64,000 nt of DNA, from contig JAIVEN010000004.1 of assembly GCA_026686845.1 (NCBI GenBank), positions 22,724,827 to 22,788,826 on the forward strand, in the 5' to 3' direction. This DNA is from Adenanthera pavonina (lineage: Eukaryota; Streptophyta; Magnoliopsida; Fabales; Fabaceae). The notes under the pieces were generated by a model. The model was not told where the DNA came from. It made no database searches and saw only the letters and a list, made by a program, of their open reading frames with translations. Position numbers and translations under genes: made by a program. Of the stretch, positions 35,887 to 47,628 are shown one piece after another (within the stretch, counting starts at the first letter, position 1; every line of letters starts with the position of its first letter).

Positions 35887-36951
35887 GATCACTACACCAA
35901 AAATGGGCTTTCTTGGCTTTTATTTATAGCCTTTGTTGGCTGATCAAAATCACTAACTATTTGAGCATTGAGATGAGCACTTTTGTTGGTGGTTATTAAC
36001 CAGTAACAAACACTACTACAATGGCCATTTTTTAGATCGATTAACATAGGCTTTCTAGATCGTTTCTAGTGCAGACGTAGAAATGACTAACGTAGAAAGT
36101 TTTACTTTCTAGATCAATTGTAAATTATAACTGATCTAGAAAGTTAGCTTTCTAGATCGGTTAAAAGTCATAACTGATGTAGAATATGTCTCTTCTTTTT
36201 TTTTTTTAAATAATAATTTCCATTTTCTCTTTTACTCCCTTTGTTGCACAAAAAATTCAAAAGAATTTTCTTTACTATTAATAATATTTATATATATCAT
36301 CTTGCAATTTATAATATATAGAGACAAGTTTACATCAAGCTAGCCAGCACCAACAACAAACTAATAAACAAAATTTGAGCTAAGTAAATGTGTTTTCCAC
36401 TCAAATCACAATGCAGTTGAAGTGGGTGATTTACAATTTCATGACCAAATGTTCATCCGACACACCCCAAAGTAGAAAAGGTAGTCTTGCACCTGTTGGT
36501 TATGGTAGAAGAAAGAACATGGTATGTTTTCTAAGAACTTTAAACAAGATTTCATGCAAACAAGAGATACTCATGAAAAGGTAGTCATGCAATTTTAATA
36601 GTGAATGATATTTAAAAATAGGGCCAGCACCAGAGATACTCTTTTTATTTATTTGGACAAATACTTAACACAAAGTGCTTAAAACTCTTTTAAAATTACT
36701 AGGTCCTCATGCTTGATGTGTTGTAACATACTTCGTGTCATTTGTGCATGTGTTTCCTAGGACAAAGTAAGCTCTAATCTTCTTTTAGCCATGCCATCTA
36801 AAATTGTGTATGCTAAAATAAAACCCAAATAATTTGCTAACAACTTCAATACTGAGAAGACTACGAAAGAGCAGTCAAGCGGACAACGCTTTCAACAATA
36901 ATTAATTAAAATAAATTTTAAAAATAAGATAAATAAAACAAAAAGGGTTAC

Positions 36952-38067
36952 CTTGTACTAATCAACAACATGCTGAGCGAAAGCAATATTTATGTCATTT
37001 TCCCTAGTACAAAACGTGAATAAACAACTAGTATTTCAATAGTATCAATGCACAAAGATTAACTAATGCCAATGAATACTGAATCACATACAAGGCAAAA
37101 AGATAGACCCTTCCTTTCTAATTAAAAGGCCTTAGAAGTACCAAAAAAATAAGGGCTTAAAACAATCAATCAATACTAAAACTTTACCATACCATGTTAC
37201 TTCAGCATATGATAGTCCTTGCCAGTTGACCAAGTACTCTAGAATAACATTGCCAGAATTATCTTTGTTGATCCTATCTGCAATTATTCTTTCCACCTGA
37301 AAAAGCAAATCATGACCAAATTAGATGCAGTGCTTCATAGAAACAAGAAAAAGGAAACATTGAAGTCACAAAATGCACGAAAACAAACCTGATTATTTTG
37401 CTTGATAATATCTAAATCCACCTCCTTACTCTCATCATTGACCTCAATCTACAAACAACACCAAAATAATTATAAAATTAAAATATGCCTGACATTTAGA
37501 TAACATCAAGACATTTCCAAAAGACCCTTATTAGTTACATTTCACATGGTATGGTCCGTTCCACATTTCAGATAGAATTGGACCTTTCTTCCACAGCAAT
37601 TACACTAGAAGGTTTACTTACAAGTAAATTATTTGGAAAAAGCAAAGTAGTTGTACTCATAACAATAAAATATTTTATCCATACCAGAATGTCTAGAAGG
37701 AAAACAAGGCAATATACTTCTGTCTACACATTATTATTTACCTCCTTTCATGAGATTGTGTTCCGGTAACTAATGTCCTCCGTCACATTCTTCATATAAT
37801 TTAAAACCTTCTTAAAACCACTGAGCTGCAATCTCACACAAACAAACAGCAAATACAAAACTTTCAATCAAAAGGAGACACTGAATAAACCTCAAATAGA
37901 AAAGTTTAATGCAACCAACTCAAATAAAGAGAAGAATCATCACTGAGTACTTTTAGAAAGCAACAATAATAACAATAAATACATTTTGCAACTCAGTAAA
38001 TGACTTCCATTGACAGTGCAAATGTGACTGGCCTTTCCACTTTATTAAGGATTCCATCTCATTCCAA
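36952..38067 (-). pseudogene. Captured double-chromodomain exons of a CHD1/CHR5-type remodeller
   Basis: Five exons read on the minus strand with GT-AG borders. A: 37983-38067 (WNEMESLIKWKGQSHLHCQW). B: 37742-37825 (LSGFKKVLNYMKNVTEDI). C: 37389-37448 (KEVDLDIIKQNNQ). D: 37193-37296 (VERIIADRINKD, then EYLVNWQGLSYAEVTW). E: 36952-37003 (NDINIAFAQH). Together they cover the tandem chromodomains that in CHD1-family ATPases contact methylated histone tails and gate the motor. The ATPase, SNF2 and DNA-binding domains are absent. In-frame stops occur in exon B (after the SYRNTIS stretch) and exon E (after HVVD). Retained introns show that the fragment was copied as DNA, not from mRNA. The parent gene should be elsewhere in the genome. 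Confidence 0.85.
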
Positions 38068-38379
38068 CTAGGTTCAGAATCAAACAAATTACTTCATAAA
38101 ACAAGCTCAGTTTAGAATCAAAGTAACCTCCAAACAAATATCAGGTTGAAAAGCAAGCTGTAATAGGGTAAATGATTTTTCCTATTCATTAGAAAGCTAA
38201 ACGTTAGATCTAATCAAGAAAAACGTGAAGAAAAACAGTCAAAGTTTTATAGAATTGCCAGAAGTTATTTCTGGTTCTGGATGATATCATCTCAATTACT
38301 TTACAGCTCAAATTTTTTCCAACACTGAACAAGTCAAAATCACAGATCAATCAAACACAACTTATAAACTGAAGCTTAC

Positions 38380-38490
38380 TTTCTCTGACCATTTATTAGG
38401 GTCCTAAACATAGTCATCAATTGGATGAACAAGCAGCTTCTTTCCCAAAATATTTTTTTCATCTTCCTTGCTTATAGAAATAGAGAGGTC
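38380..38490 (-). other. Possible further captured exon, unidentified
   Basis: The minus strand has an acceptor-like TCTTGCAG followed by an almost open stretch (SKEDEKNILGKKLLVHPIDD, then a stop, then DPNKWSEK) and a donor-like GTAAGC. It looks like an exon with one stop, but I do not recognise the gene. Another coding-like patch reading IIWDHAIKVVRKMEIAEKA lies at about 38690-38750 on the same strand. Confidence 0.3.
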
Positions 38491-39144
38491 AGAAACTGCA
38501 AGAGAGAACCAAATCACTATCTGTGTAAGAAGAAAAATGAAGCCAAAAGGCACCATCTAGAGCTCCCTTTTTTCTGCACGATATTTGTATAGCCACCACC
38601 CAAGCACAGAGCCTCCTGTAACACTAATAAAAATTGAAAGCAAAGAGGAAGATCTTTATTGAGCTAGGCTACAACTTCCTCTGGCTTTCTCTGCAATCTC
38701 CATCTTCCTCACCACCTTTATAGCATGATCCCATATAATTACAGCCCCACAATACAAAAAGAAATCACCCTGAAATTGAAATAACAAAAAAAAACCCAAT
38801 GTTCTCTTTCACTTCAAAATAGGTTCAAACCACACATATTCTCCACATGGAAATGAAAAAAAAGAAACTTGCTTGCTAGTATTACGGCTGTGGAATTTTA
38901 TCGAACAGGTGGTGGGCGATAGAAAAAGCATTATGAAGAGAGACTAAAAGGGCAATGGGCCCATGATGGAGGGCTTTGTTCAGACAAGTCATATATGAGG
39001 AAGTTCTTATTGAGGTATTCACACATAGTGTGCCTTTTGATCAAAGTTGATGCGTATGGGGAAACAAAAAGAAATGTAAAATAAATAATGAATTATCTCT
39101 CAAGTTTTGATGCTATTGTCAGATTGTATTGGGGTGGGAGTTAC

Positions 39145-39400
39145 CTCAGCGCAATCAGGGCCATTGAGGCAAGGATCCGTGCTGTAGGAGATGTCGAGGT
39201 TGCCCTGCTCGTAGTAGTTGTAATCGGGACCCATGAGGCTGCCCCAAGCTTCGAGGTTTCTGATGTAAATGCCATAGTCATAAGAGTCGTATAGTTTGAG
39301 GCTGATGGTAGAGTCTGTTCCTCCCTTGATGATAGATCCAGTCTTAACTTACATCGTGTACATACAATCGAAGTCATCCTGCCTAAGACGGAGCGAGCAG
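39145..39400 (-). pseudogene. Captured exon of a PLAT-domain (stress-type) protein
   Basis: On the minus strand the exon reads DDFDCMYTM, a stop codon (TAA at 39349-39351), then VKTGSIIKGGTDSTISLKLY, IYIRNLEAWGSLMGPDYNYY and NLDISYSTDPCLNGPDCAEV, ending at a donor GAG|GTAACT (39145). This is the N-terminal half of the PLAT/LH2 beta-sandwich of small secreted plant PLAT proteins such as Arabidopsis PLAT1, which act in abiotic-stress responses at the endoplasmic reticulum. The stop replaces the expected aromatic residue before the VKTG motif. A hydrophobic stretch just upstream (VVPLSFPLRLCSLRL) may be the end of the signal-peptide region. The second half of the domain is not found. It is more GC-rich than the surrounding transposon. 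Confidence 0.85.
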
Positions 39401-41002
39401 AGCCGCAGAGGGAATGATAAGGGAACAACATAGGAGGTGCGATTGAGGATAGAAGAAACGGAGTAATGCAAGGATTTTGGGGATAGGGATCCAGAGCACC
39501 GAAAAGAGATTCAGGGCTTACGGATTTGATGGGGATGGTGAGCATGAGTAGACACGGTACTGGAACGGAAAATGAGTAAGGATAGGTACGAGGTCGAGGC
39601 GGAGGGGGATGAGTTGATTAGCTCAACTTTGAAGATTGATTAAAGAATAGATCTAAAAATATTCAGCAGTTTTTTTTTTCATCGGTTCTTTAAATGACCC
39701 ATGTAAATTGTCGACGTAAAAAAGATACTTTATTCTAGTGAAAAATAAACGTTTGTGGGTGATTCTATAAAACAATAGTCGATAAATGATAAATTTTTTA
39801 TTAAAAAATTATATATTTTCTTAGCAGTTATTTCATATAATCCCAGCAAAGGGTAATTTTTTTTTAAATCATAATTACAACTACAATCATTCCTAATAAA
39901 CAACCTGGAATCATCCAAAGACAAAAAAAATGTACAATATAAATTATAGATAGAACTAATTAAAATTTTACATAACCATACCATAAAAAAAATTAAAATC
40001 ATAAAGAAAAAAAAGAAATTTTGTCACAGAATCAATATTTATACCTTAAATCATAAAAAATTACAAGTTTTAAAAATTTCTTTCATATTTAAGATTTATT
40101 TTTTTGCTTTAGAGCCAAGATGAGATGAGAGAAAATGAAGCTGTCAATGAAGGCAGACACAGACACTTTAGTCATCGGTGAAAAAGAAGCTTGTAACAGG
40201 TGCCAAGATGAGGTCTGAACCATGCTTTAAGATTTTTACAAGATTTGGACCAAGCTTTGAACATCTTAATTGAGGGAGAAGAGAATAGAAGAAAACAAAA
40301 AAGGAAAAAAATGATAAAATTCGAATGAAAGAGAAAGAACGATGATATGAAGATGATGAAAGAGGAAGAAGACATGTGACGGAGAGAGAGCTTGTAGATC
40401 GAAGAAGGAAGCGAGTGGCTGTGGAAAGAGAAAGAGAAAGAGAGGGAAGGAAAGTGAGCTATGGAGAGAGAAAAGTTTCAAAAATATAAAAGTGATGGAG
40501 TTTAATGCATGACGTAAAAAGTTTAGGTGGGTGTAAAAAGAAATGTGTTAGGGAAAGAGATGGAGAGAAATAAAGGTCGTTAGAAATTATTGATCCGTAA
40601 CTTGCTTACTAATTCGTATTTTATGCTTTTTCTGAAATAAAATTGCTAAAAACTTTATTGGGGTTCTAGAAATGACCGCTAACAAAAGTTTAACCTTTTC
40701 TTTTATGGTTACTTCTCTAACCACCAATGAAGATGAGGCAAAGGTTTTGGTTGGCGGTTCTAGAAATAACTGTCAAGAAAATGTCAGACTTTTGTTAGTG
40801 GTTATTTTTAGAACTGCCAATAAAAATGAGGTAAGGTTTTTGTTAGTAGTTTCAGAAATAACCGCAAAAAAAAAGGATTAATTTTTGTTGGTGGTTATTT
40901 CTATAACGGCCAACAAAAGCCTTCCCCTCATTTTTGTTGACGTTTTCACCTTTAATTACCAACTATTAAGCACCAAGGAAATTTATTTTTGGTGTAGTGG
41001 AT

Positions 41003-42118
41003 GAAGTATAATTGAACTCGGTGAAAGGATAGTATAAACTTTAAAAGATGAAAGGAAAGAATATTAAAAGAAGAAAAAAGTTATGAAAAATTATAAAAAA
41101 GATAATAACATAATCATATGTAAATAATAAAAGAAAGAAGATTAAAAGAAGAAAAAATTATTAATAATTATCAAAAAAATTATTTTAGCATGAACCAATC
41201 TGACAAATAAATTGAACCAGATGGAGGTCATTTAGGCTTCTTCGCTCATGGAATTCCTTTGGGATATCATGTGGATATTTTTATGATATCATTAAAAAAT
41301 ATAAAAAATAAGAGAACAGAAAAATAAATGAAAATGACATAGTAATAAATATTAAATAAAGTAAAAAAAATTGATAGTAATATGATGTATTGGGTTCGAG
41401 GCTATGAGAACATAGAAAATATTTCTAGGAGGGTTTTCCCAAATGGGATCTGACCGTAATTTAATTTGGATTAGTTAAAATTTAAAGTGATGATCGGATA
41501 TATGATAATTATTAAAAAAATGGCACAATATTAAATAATTAGAATGAAAAATAAATCAAATAACAAAATGGAATAGTTAGGCCTGAATTGAAGTATAGTC
41601 AATAGTTAAATGATTAAATAAATAATTACAATAATTAAGTAATAAATAATTAATTAGATTAGTAATTTATGCTAATTAGTTAAAAGTGAAAGGAATCTAA
41701 AATAAAATCAAATCAAATAAGGAAAAAATTATGTCCTTAAGATTATAAACTTAACTAGAATTCGAAACACGTGCCATGCATGGAAAGTTACGTGTAAATT
41801 CAATCAAATTATATAAATAGATATGATAAAATAAATATGAATATGATATGTTATTGGTATTTTATAATTATATAATTATCATAATGAAAAAAATTATTAT
41901 ATATCACTCTAGAACTAATTCTCCAAACATGATATAAAATAATAATAAATTGCTAATATTTATATAATATATATATATATATATGATATAAAATAGAAAA
42001 AAATTGTAAGAATAACTCACGCTTACGAACCTTCAAATCTCAAAAGGAGAGGTTTAGTATTTTAAAAGGATTTGGTTAAATTTACATCTCCGTTAACATA
42101 AGTAGGGAAAATAAGTAA
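41003..42118. other. AT-rich DNA between CACTA and foldback elements
   Basis: No gene is recognised. An (AT)n run lies near 41966-41984. Confidence 0.4.
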
Positions 42119-42120
42119 AA

Positions 42121-42192
42121 TCAAAATATAAAAAACAAAAATAAACACAACCAAAATCAAAATATAAAAAACAAAAATAAACATAACCAAAG
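42121..42192. repeat. Two-copy 36-bp tandem repeat
   Basis: Units 42121-42156 and 42157-42192 begin TCAAAATATAAAAAACAAAA and differ at two positions. It lies just outside the left end of the foldback element. Confidence 0.9.
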
Positions 42193-42487
42193 AATAAAGA
42201 ACGTACAAAGAAGTGGAAGAAGAAGATGATGGTAGAATGAGAGTAGTTATCTCCATATTTTATTTGAAGAAAATAAAATATAGGGGAAATGACATTTGAA
42301 GATCAAAAGTTTAATTTAATGTCAATTATGGATCCAAACATTCCAAAATTTTAGAATCAGACCAAGGTCTAAAACTGAACATAATTTGTTAATCTAAATG
42401 ACCTAAACACCCTTAGTCAAGTGACCATTAACGCTGAGACCCAACTCCCGCATTCTCGTCCTTGACTCGGTGATACTCTGCTCTAAG

Positions 42488-44146
42488 TGTTAGATATGCT
42501 TGCTTCCCAAGAGGGGGGTGAGTTGGGAAGATTAAAATTTTTTGTAAAATGTCAATAAAGTGAAGAAAGCTAAGATAATAATCAAACAGAGTATAAGTGA
42601 ATAACAAGTAAAAGTAGTAATAGAGAAGGGAAGACACGGATGTTTATCCTGGTTCGGTCTCTCAATCTTGACCTACGTCCAGTCCTTAAGCCACCACTTG
42701 AGATTTTCCTCTATCTTGCAAGAATTCAGTGGGCTTCTTGCAAATGCCACAGTACAGCTATGATACTCTATTTTTAGAGTTCACACTTTCTCTCTTTTCA
42801 CTCTAACTAAGTACTTCCCCAATCCCTTGTAATATTTCCTCACAAGAAAATCTTTCTTCCAGATGAAGATAAGATTGTTTACAATAAATAAACTCTCTTA
42901 ATCAGAGTGTATATGAAAGTTGGAGTACAAAGAATGAAGTATGTGAGAGCAAGACACTTTGAGTTGATGATTTGGTAGAGTTTCAGCATATACAAAGTTA
43001 AAATCATTACCCACAATTTCAAATGATATTATATTTATAGATTTAAGTCTTAACTATATGTTAAAGACAAAATCTATCCGTTAGAGACGTTACCTAACGG
43101 TTACTCTGAAAAACTATCCGTTTACCAACCGCATTTAATGCTTCTGACACTCAAAGTTGAAATTTTGGTTGCTCAACAGACGAATTTCGTGGAAACCAAA
43201 AGCTAAAGACTTTAACGTTGAACATTCAAAGTTCGTCTGTCATGAAGCAAAGTTCAAATTTTGATCTTTGAAAAATGTTTCTATGTTGGAACATACGAAT
43301 TTTCAAGTTTAAAGTTCTTCTAGAAAGTATGAACAGTTGTTCCATTTTACTACAGTGCCTTTGAAATTCGAATTTTGATACCCAAAATTCGTTTGTCAGT
43401 GGGCAGTTCAATAATGCACAATAATTCATCTATTCAAAATTCGAATTTTCAAAATGCAAAGTTCGTCTGTCTGAAAGACCTCTTTTCAGACTTAATTCAA
43501 AGTTTGAATTTCTGAATACTATCATTCGTATGTTAACATATCATCATAACAGACTCACAAGCTTTGTTTCTGAAATTCAAATTTTCATGTTCAAAGTTCG
43601 TTTGTTAGTGAGCCATTTTGATGCTCTTTCAAAACTCAGTTTTCAGATGAACTTTGATATGTCCGTAAACGAATTTTTCATTTCTCATAAGTTGTACTTT
43701 GTCTGAAATTTGAATTTTTAAAAGCCAAAATTCGTCTATCAGAGAAGGCTCTTTTCAGACAAGATTCAAAATTCGAATTTTTTAAGTCAAAATTTGTCTG
43801 TCAGAGAAGGCTCTTTTCAGACTGGTTCATTTTCAATACGAAATTTGAATTTCCAAAGCTAAAGTTTAAATTTTCAAAACAGCATATTAGTTTAATCGTT
43901 TCAAATTTCGTCTGTTAGTGGGTGCTTTTCAAATATTTCATGGATTAAAATAGAATCATAGTTTCAAAACATCTTTTTGCTAATTCAAAGTCTTTTACTC
44001 AATTTAAACAAGGCTGTAGATTCTACATCTATTCTTGTGTTAGTTTTTCTTGAATTTCTCCACTTGAGATCATTTGTGCACCTTTGATATCTTCTCTCCA
44101 AGCTTTAGAAAGTTGGTTTGGATTCATTAAAACACTTGATTCAACA
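42488..44146 (-). repeat. 3' LTR of SIRE element
   Basis: 1659 bases, TGTTAGATATGC to GATTCAACA on the plus strand. It holds a minus-strand TATA box (CTATAAATATAA, 43029-43040). At least seven degenerate copies of a GTTCGTCTGTCAG-type motif, interleaved with AAATTCGAATTTT palindromes, lie at about 43170-43930. Confidence 0.9.
43029..43040 (-). promoter_or_regulatory. TATA box in SIRE 3' LTR
   Basis: CTATAAATATAA on the minus strand. The same sequence occurs at the matching offset in the other LTR (52968-52979), supporting it as the LTR promoter. Confidence 0.6.
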
Positions 44147-44160
44147 TTATCCCCCTTTTT
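44147..44160 (-). other. Polypurine tract of SIRE element
   Basis: AAAAAGGGGGATAA on the minus strand directly abuts the 3' LTR, the position where plus-strand DNA synthesis is primed in LTR retrotransposons. Confidence 0.8.
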
Positions 44161-44454
44161 GATGATGATAAAATAATTTACAAACTGGATTAGTACTTGA
44201 GTTTGCTTTAACAAGCTCCCCCTCAACATATGCATTATAATTTAAAAGATATTATGTACAATAGATCAAGTAAAGAGATTCATTAATTCATTCAAAGTTC
44301 AACACAAGGATCCAATCATAGAGTTCAGAACAAAGAAATTTTCATTTCATCAAAAAGTCACTTTACAAGATATTACAAGAAACAACAAGAACACAATACA
44401 AAAAAACATAATTCAACACTACAAGAAGAACCAAGCAACCATAAGTACTATACA

Positions 44455-46638
44455 CTATTTCTTTGACTTGGACTTCTTGCTATAGCTCTTACCAGCAGAC
44501 TTCCTAGTTTGGTCGGATATCTTCTCCCCCTTTTTGGCATCATCAGGAAGGTGGACAAAATCAGCAGGAGGACGAATCTGAGATACAGAAACAGCCTGGA
44601 AAGGCACAGAGACAAATGGCGGGTCTAGATTGAGCTTTGACAAGGAACCAGAAACTTCAGAACTTGTGTCCTCATCCTCATTATTAGAGATTTCAAGAAG
44701 TTTAGAAATTGTTTGCCTTATGACTGCCAATTGAGCCCTTGGTGCCTCCGAGAAACCATATGATGTAACAGGTGAGGGAGCAGGAGGACGAAACATCTCT
44801 TCAAGCCTTCTTCTCTGAGCTTGTGAAAGAGCATCATGTGCAATCGCTTGCAAATCAACATAAGGCACAATGCTCCTTTCTTCATTCAGGGCAGCTTGCA
44901 TGAATGGTGAAGTGGTGATTGCTGCCACAAGTCTCTCAACTTGTTCAGATTCTTGATGTGAAAGAATTGACTCTTGAGCATCTGCTGGAATGGACTCATG
45001 AAAGCTTGGTTCCTGAGGACCTTCTTCCTCTATGCCATAGTCCAAGGGAGGACCAGGACTTGCCTCATTGCTAAAGGCCTGTGGTGTGCTCAATGTGCCA
45101 GCAGCCTCAGTGTCATGTACAGCAACATTAGGATCAGGAGAGGCCAGCATAAATGGACTTGGAGGCTCAGGAGTTAGAGACATAGCAGGCTTAGAGAATC
45201 CTGATTAAGGTGGAGCTGATCTGGCAGGAATGGCACTCCTTATGTCTTCATATGCATCAGCAACCACTTTCATGTTCTTAGCCAACTGGTAGATCTGATC
45301 TTGTAGATGAGCAAACTTGGCATTTTGCTCATCCCTGATATTGAGTATGAGTATAGACAAACTGTCAAACAACTCAGTGATCTTGGTTGGCTTGGCACGA
45401 GGGGAAGGAGTAGATGAAATTTGAGCTTGAGCAGGCTGAGATGGAGATGGGATAAGCTGAGAAGGTTGAGGTGTGGGTCTTGGAGGAGCCTCAGAGGTAC
45501 CTTCTTGCTGCAGGGAGGCATTTTCATCAAAGAAGAGATCTTCAGATTTTCCTGTTCCCTTCCCAATCCATCTTTGATCTTTCCTTTCTATCCCCATCCT
45601 TTGCAGCTCTTCTTCCTTGAAGATCTCAGTAGGCTTCCCTTTCCATTTCTCAAGATGCTAAATCCTGGCATACTGAAGGATCTTAGAGATGATTGCTGCA
45701 TAAGGAAGTGTGGAGTCTTTCCTCTGATCTCTAGCCTTGATCATGCATTGGAGAATGATATGTCCCATGTTGATAAGTTTCCCACGCATGATTGCTGCCA
45801 TCACATGTGCTTCAGCCCTTGTAATCAGATTGAAGCTACCTCATTTGTTGAAGATAATCCTAGACACTATGTATTGTAGGATTCTCACTTGAGTACTAAG
45901 ATTAGTGGGCTTGAGCAAGCTTATGGGTGGCCTATTCTCCTTTCTTTTGAACAAAGTGTTCAGGATTGTGCTCTCCTTGTAGTTTAAGAAAGGTCCACCT
46001 TCTTCATCAGCAGTCTCTGCCTCATCCATATACCCAGAAGTAGTAATGTCAATCTTCAAGCCATCTTACCTTGGAATTTCTAACACCTCGTTAAGGGTTT
46101 CATCTGTTAGCCAGATGGTCCTTGATCTCAGATTGACTTCCCACTTCCTCTTCTTGCTGTTGTATTTCAGAGAGGCATACCAAGTCTTGACTACCTCATC
46201 ATCATACCTGTCCAATATCTCTAACAAATTCTTATATCTCATCGTCCAAAGCCCGGCGTCAAAGTTGTTAGAGATTAAAAATTTTTCCATATTGACACAG
46301 TGAGGCTTAATCACCTTCTTGCTCACAAATTTGGTCATGTACTCCTCCTGAATATGGGCATTGCTCCATAATGGCAATGTGATCAGCTCGTATTCTCTAG
46401 ATTCAGTACTGGAGGAGGAAGTGGAAGCAACAGTAGCAGCCGCAGAAATCAAAGACTCTGTTTTCTTTGAATCAGCCTTTAGTGTTGTTTTCTGCCTTTT
46501 GGAGGGGGTTGCTTTACTGGATTCGCCTTTTCTTTTTGGTTTCTCATTCTCCTTTGAGGCAAATTGGGATTTCATAGTTCTCTTTGGCCGAGACTCTCCC
46601 TTTCCAACTTCTGGATTTTTCACTCTTGCCATTTTCAT
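44455..46638 (-). pseudogene. SIRE extra ORF (env-like ORF downstream of pol), broken
   Basis: Four consecutive minus-strand blocks form one decayed ORF: 46638-46066 (starts MKMARVKNPEVGKGESR; basic Lys/Ser-rich head, then a folded-looking part with LPLWSNAHIQEEYMTKFVSK and DRYDDEVVKTWY), 46059-45841, 45597-45205 (Pro/Ser/Gln-rich) and 45183-44455 (acidic, ending in a KKSKSKK run). The order and position match the additional ORF of SIRE/Maximus elements, often called envelope-like although its function is unproven. I see no clear signal peptide or membrane anchor in the readable blocks. Stop codons separate the blocks. Confidence 0.7.
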
Positions 46639-47628
46639 GGATGAATAATTTAGAATAATGCAAAGAATATGTTTATAAGGTGCCAAAAGAAGTTTAATTG
46701 GTGGAAGATGAAGATTTATGGTCAAAATTAATGGGTATTGAAGAGAGAATTTGAACAGACTCACGAAAGAGATGAATAAGGTTGCGTCTATTTAGAGGAT
46801 GACCGTTGGTTTTAACGTGTGTAACCGCACGACAGAGGAATTTTGAGGGGTCAAAATTCAAACTTTGAACAGTTACATGCTAACCCATTTAGTAAAGCTT
46901 ACTAACAGACAAATTTTCTCTTGGAAGTTCATCTAACAGAGGCTTGGTTCAAATAGCAAAAGATGAATAGACGAACTTTGTTTCAACAAAGTTCGAATTT
47001 CGAAGGACAGGCAGCAAGCAATTATCAATACAACAAAGAACAGGCGAATTTTAATTATGAAAATTCGTCTTTCAAAGACTCAATAATGTGAGCATGTTTC
47101 AACAGACGAATTTTGAATCAAAAATTTGAATTTCAACATTTTGTAAAGAGTTTCCAATATGCGTATTTTGAGAAATGGAAATTTGTAGAATCTTCATGTT
47201 GGACAAAGATAATATTGGAACTTTATTTTTGAAAATTCGAATTTTCATAGACCAACAGACGAATTTCAAAGGACCACCGAGAACTGTTACAATGTAAAGC
47301 AAACTGAAGTTTGTCTGATGGGCATCTAAATTCTAATGTTAAGCATGCTGACTTGTTTAAAAACACAATTTATTAAGGAAATTTGTCTAATACACATCTA
47401 AAATGCGAATTTTGACTTTATAAACTTACAGAATGAATCTAGAAACTCAGATTTCTTGCTTTCTTTTTCACTTTTTGACTGTTCCATTCTAGTGTGCTCC
47501 ATTCTTCGGGTTTATTGCCATTAAAACTTACGAGGAGCACTTGCAACTTAAATTAAACTTACTCCGATGCTAAAGTTAGAATTAAATCAATGTCATAAAT
47601 TCTAAACCAGATTTGCACAAGGATTTAC

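Larger units (their letters stand above)
36011..39740. mobile_element. Nested CACTA element carrying captured host exons, 3730 bp
   Basis: The left end CACTACTACAATGGCC and right end TATTCTAGTG lie in inverted orientation and are flanked by AAA (36008-36010 and 39741-39743). Subterminal repeats TTTCTAGATCG / AACTGATCTAGAAAG lie at 36035-36180, and CATCGGTTCTTTAAATGACC near the right end. The interior is not transposase but exon pieces of at least two host genes (36952-38067 and 39145-39400), both on the minus strand with introns retained. CACTA elements are known to pick up host gene fragments. Confidence 0.75.
35890..40999. mobile_element. CACTA (En/Spm) DNA transposon, outer element, 5110 bp
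   Basis: The left end CACTACACCAAAAATGGGC and right end ATTTTTGGTGTAGTG are inverted repeats of the classic plant CACTA type. A perfect 3-bp target duplication GAT flanks it (35887-35889 and 41000-41002). Subterminal repeats are visible at 40670-40960 (repeated GTTAGTGGTTATTT / AACCGC words) and at 35930-36000. No transposase is recognisable, so it is non-autonomous. Most of its length is another CACTA element at 36011-39740. Confidence 0.9.

Noticed and set aside
39141..39545. 134-residue open frame on the minus strand
   Set aside because: It overlaps the PLAT fragment but in the wrong frame; the recognisable PLAT protein reads in another frame with a stop.
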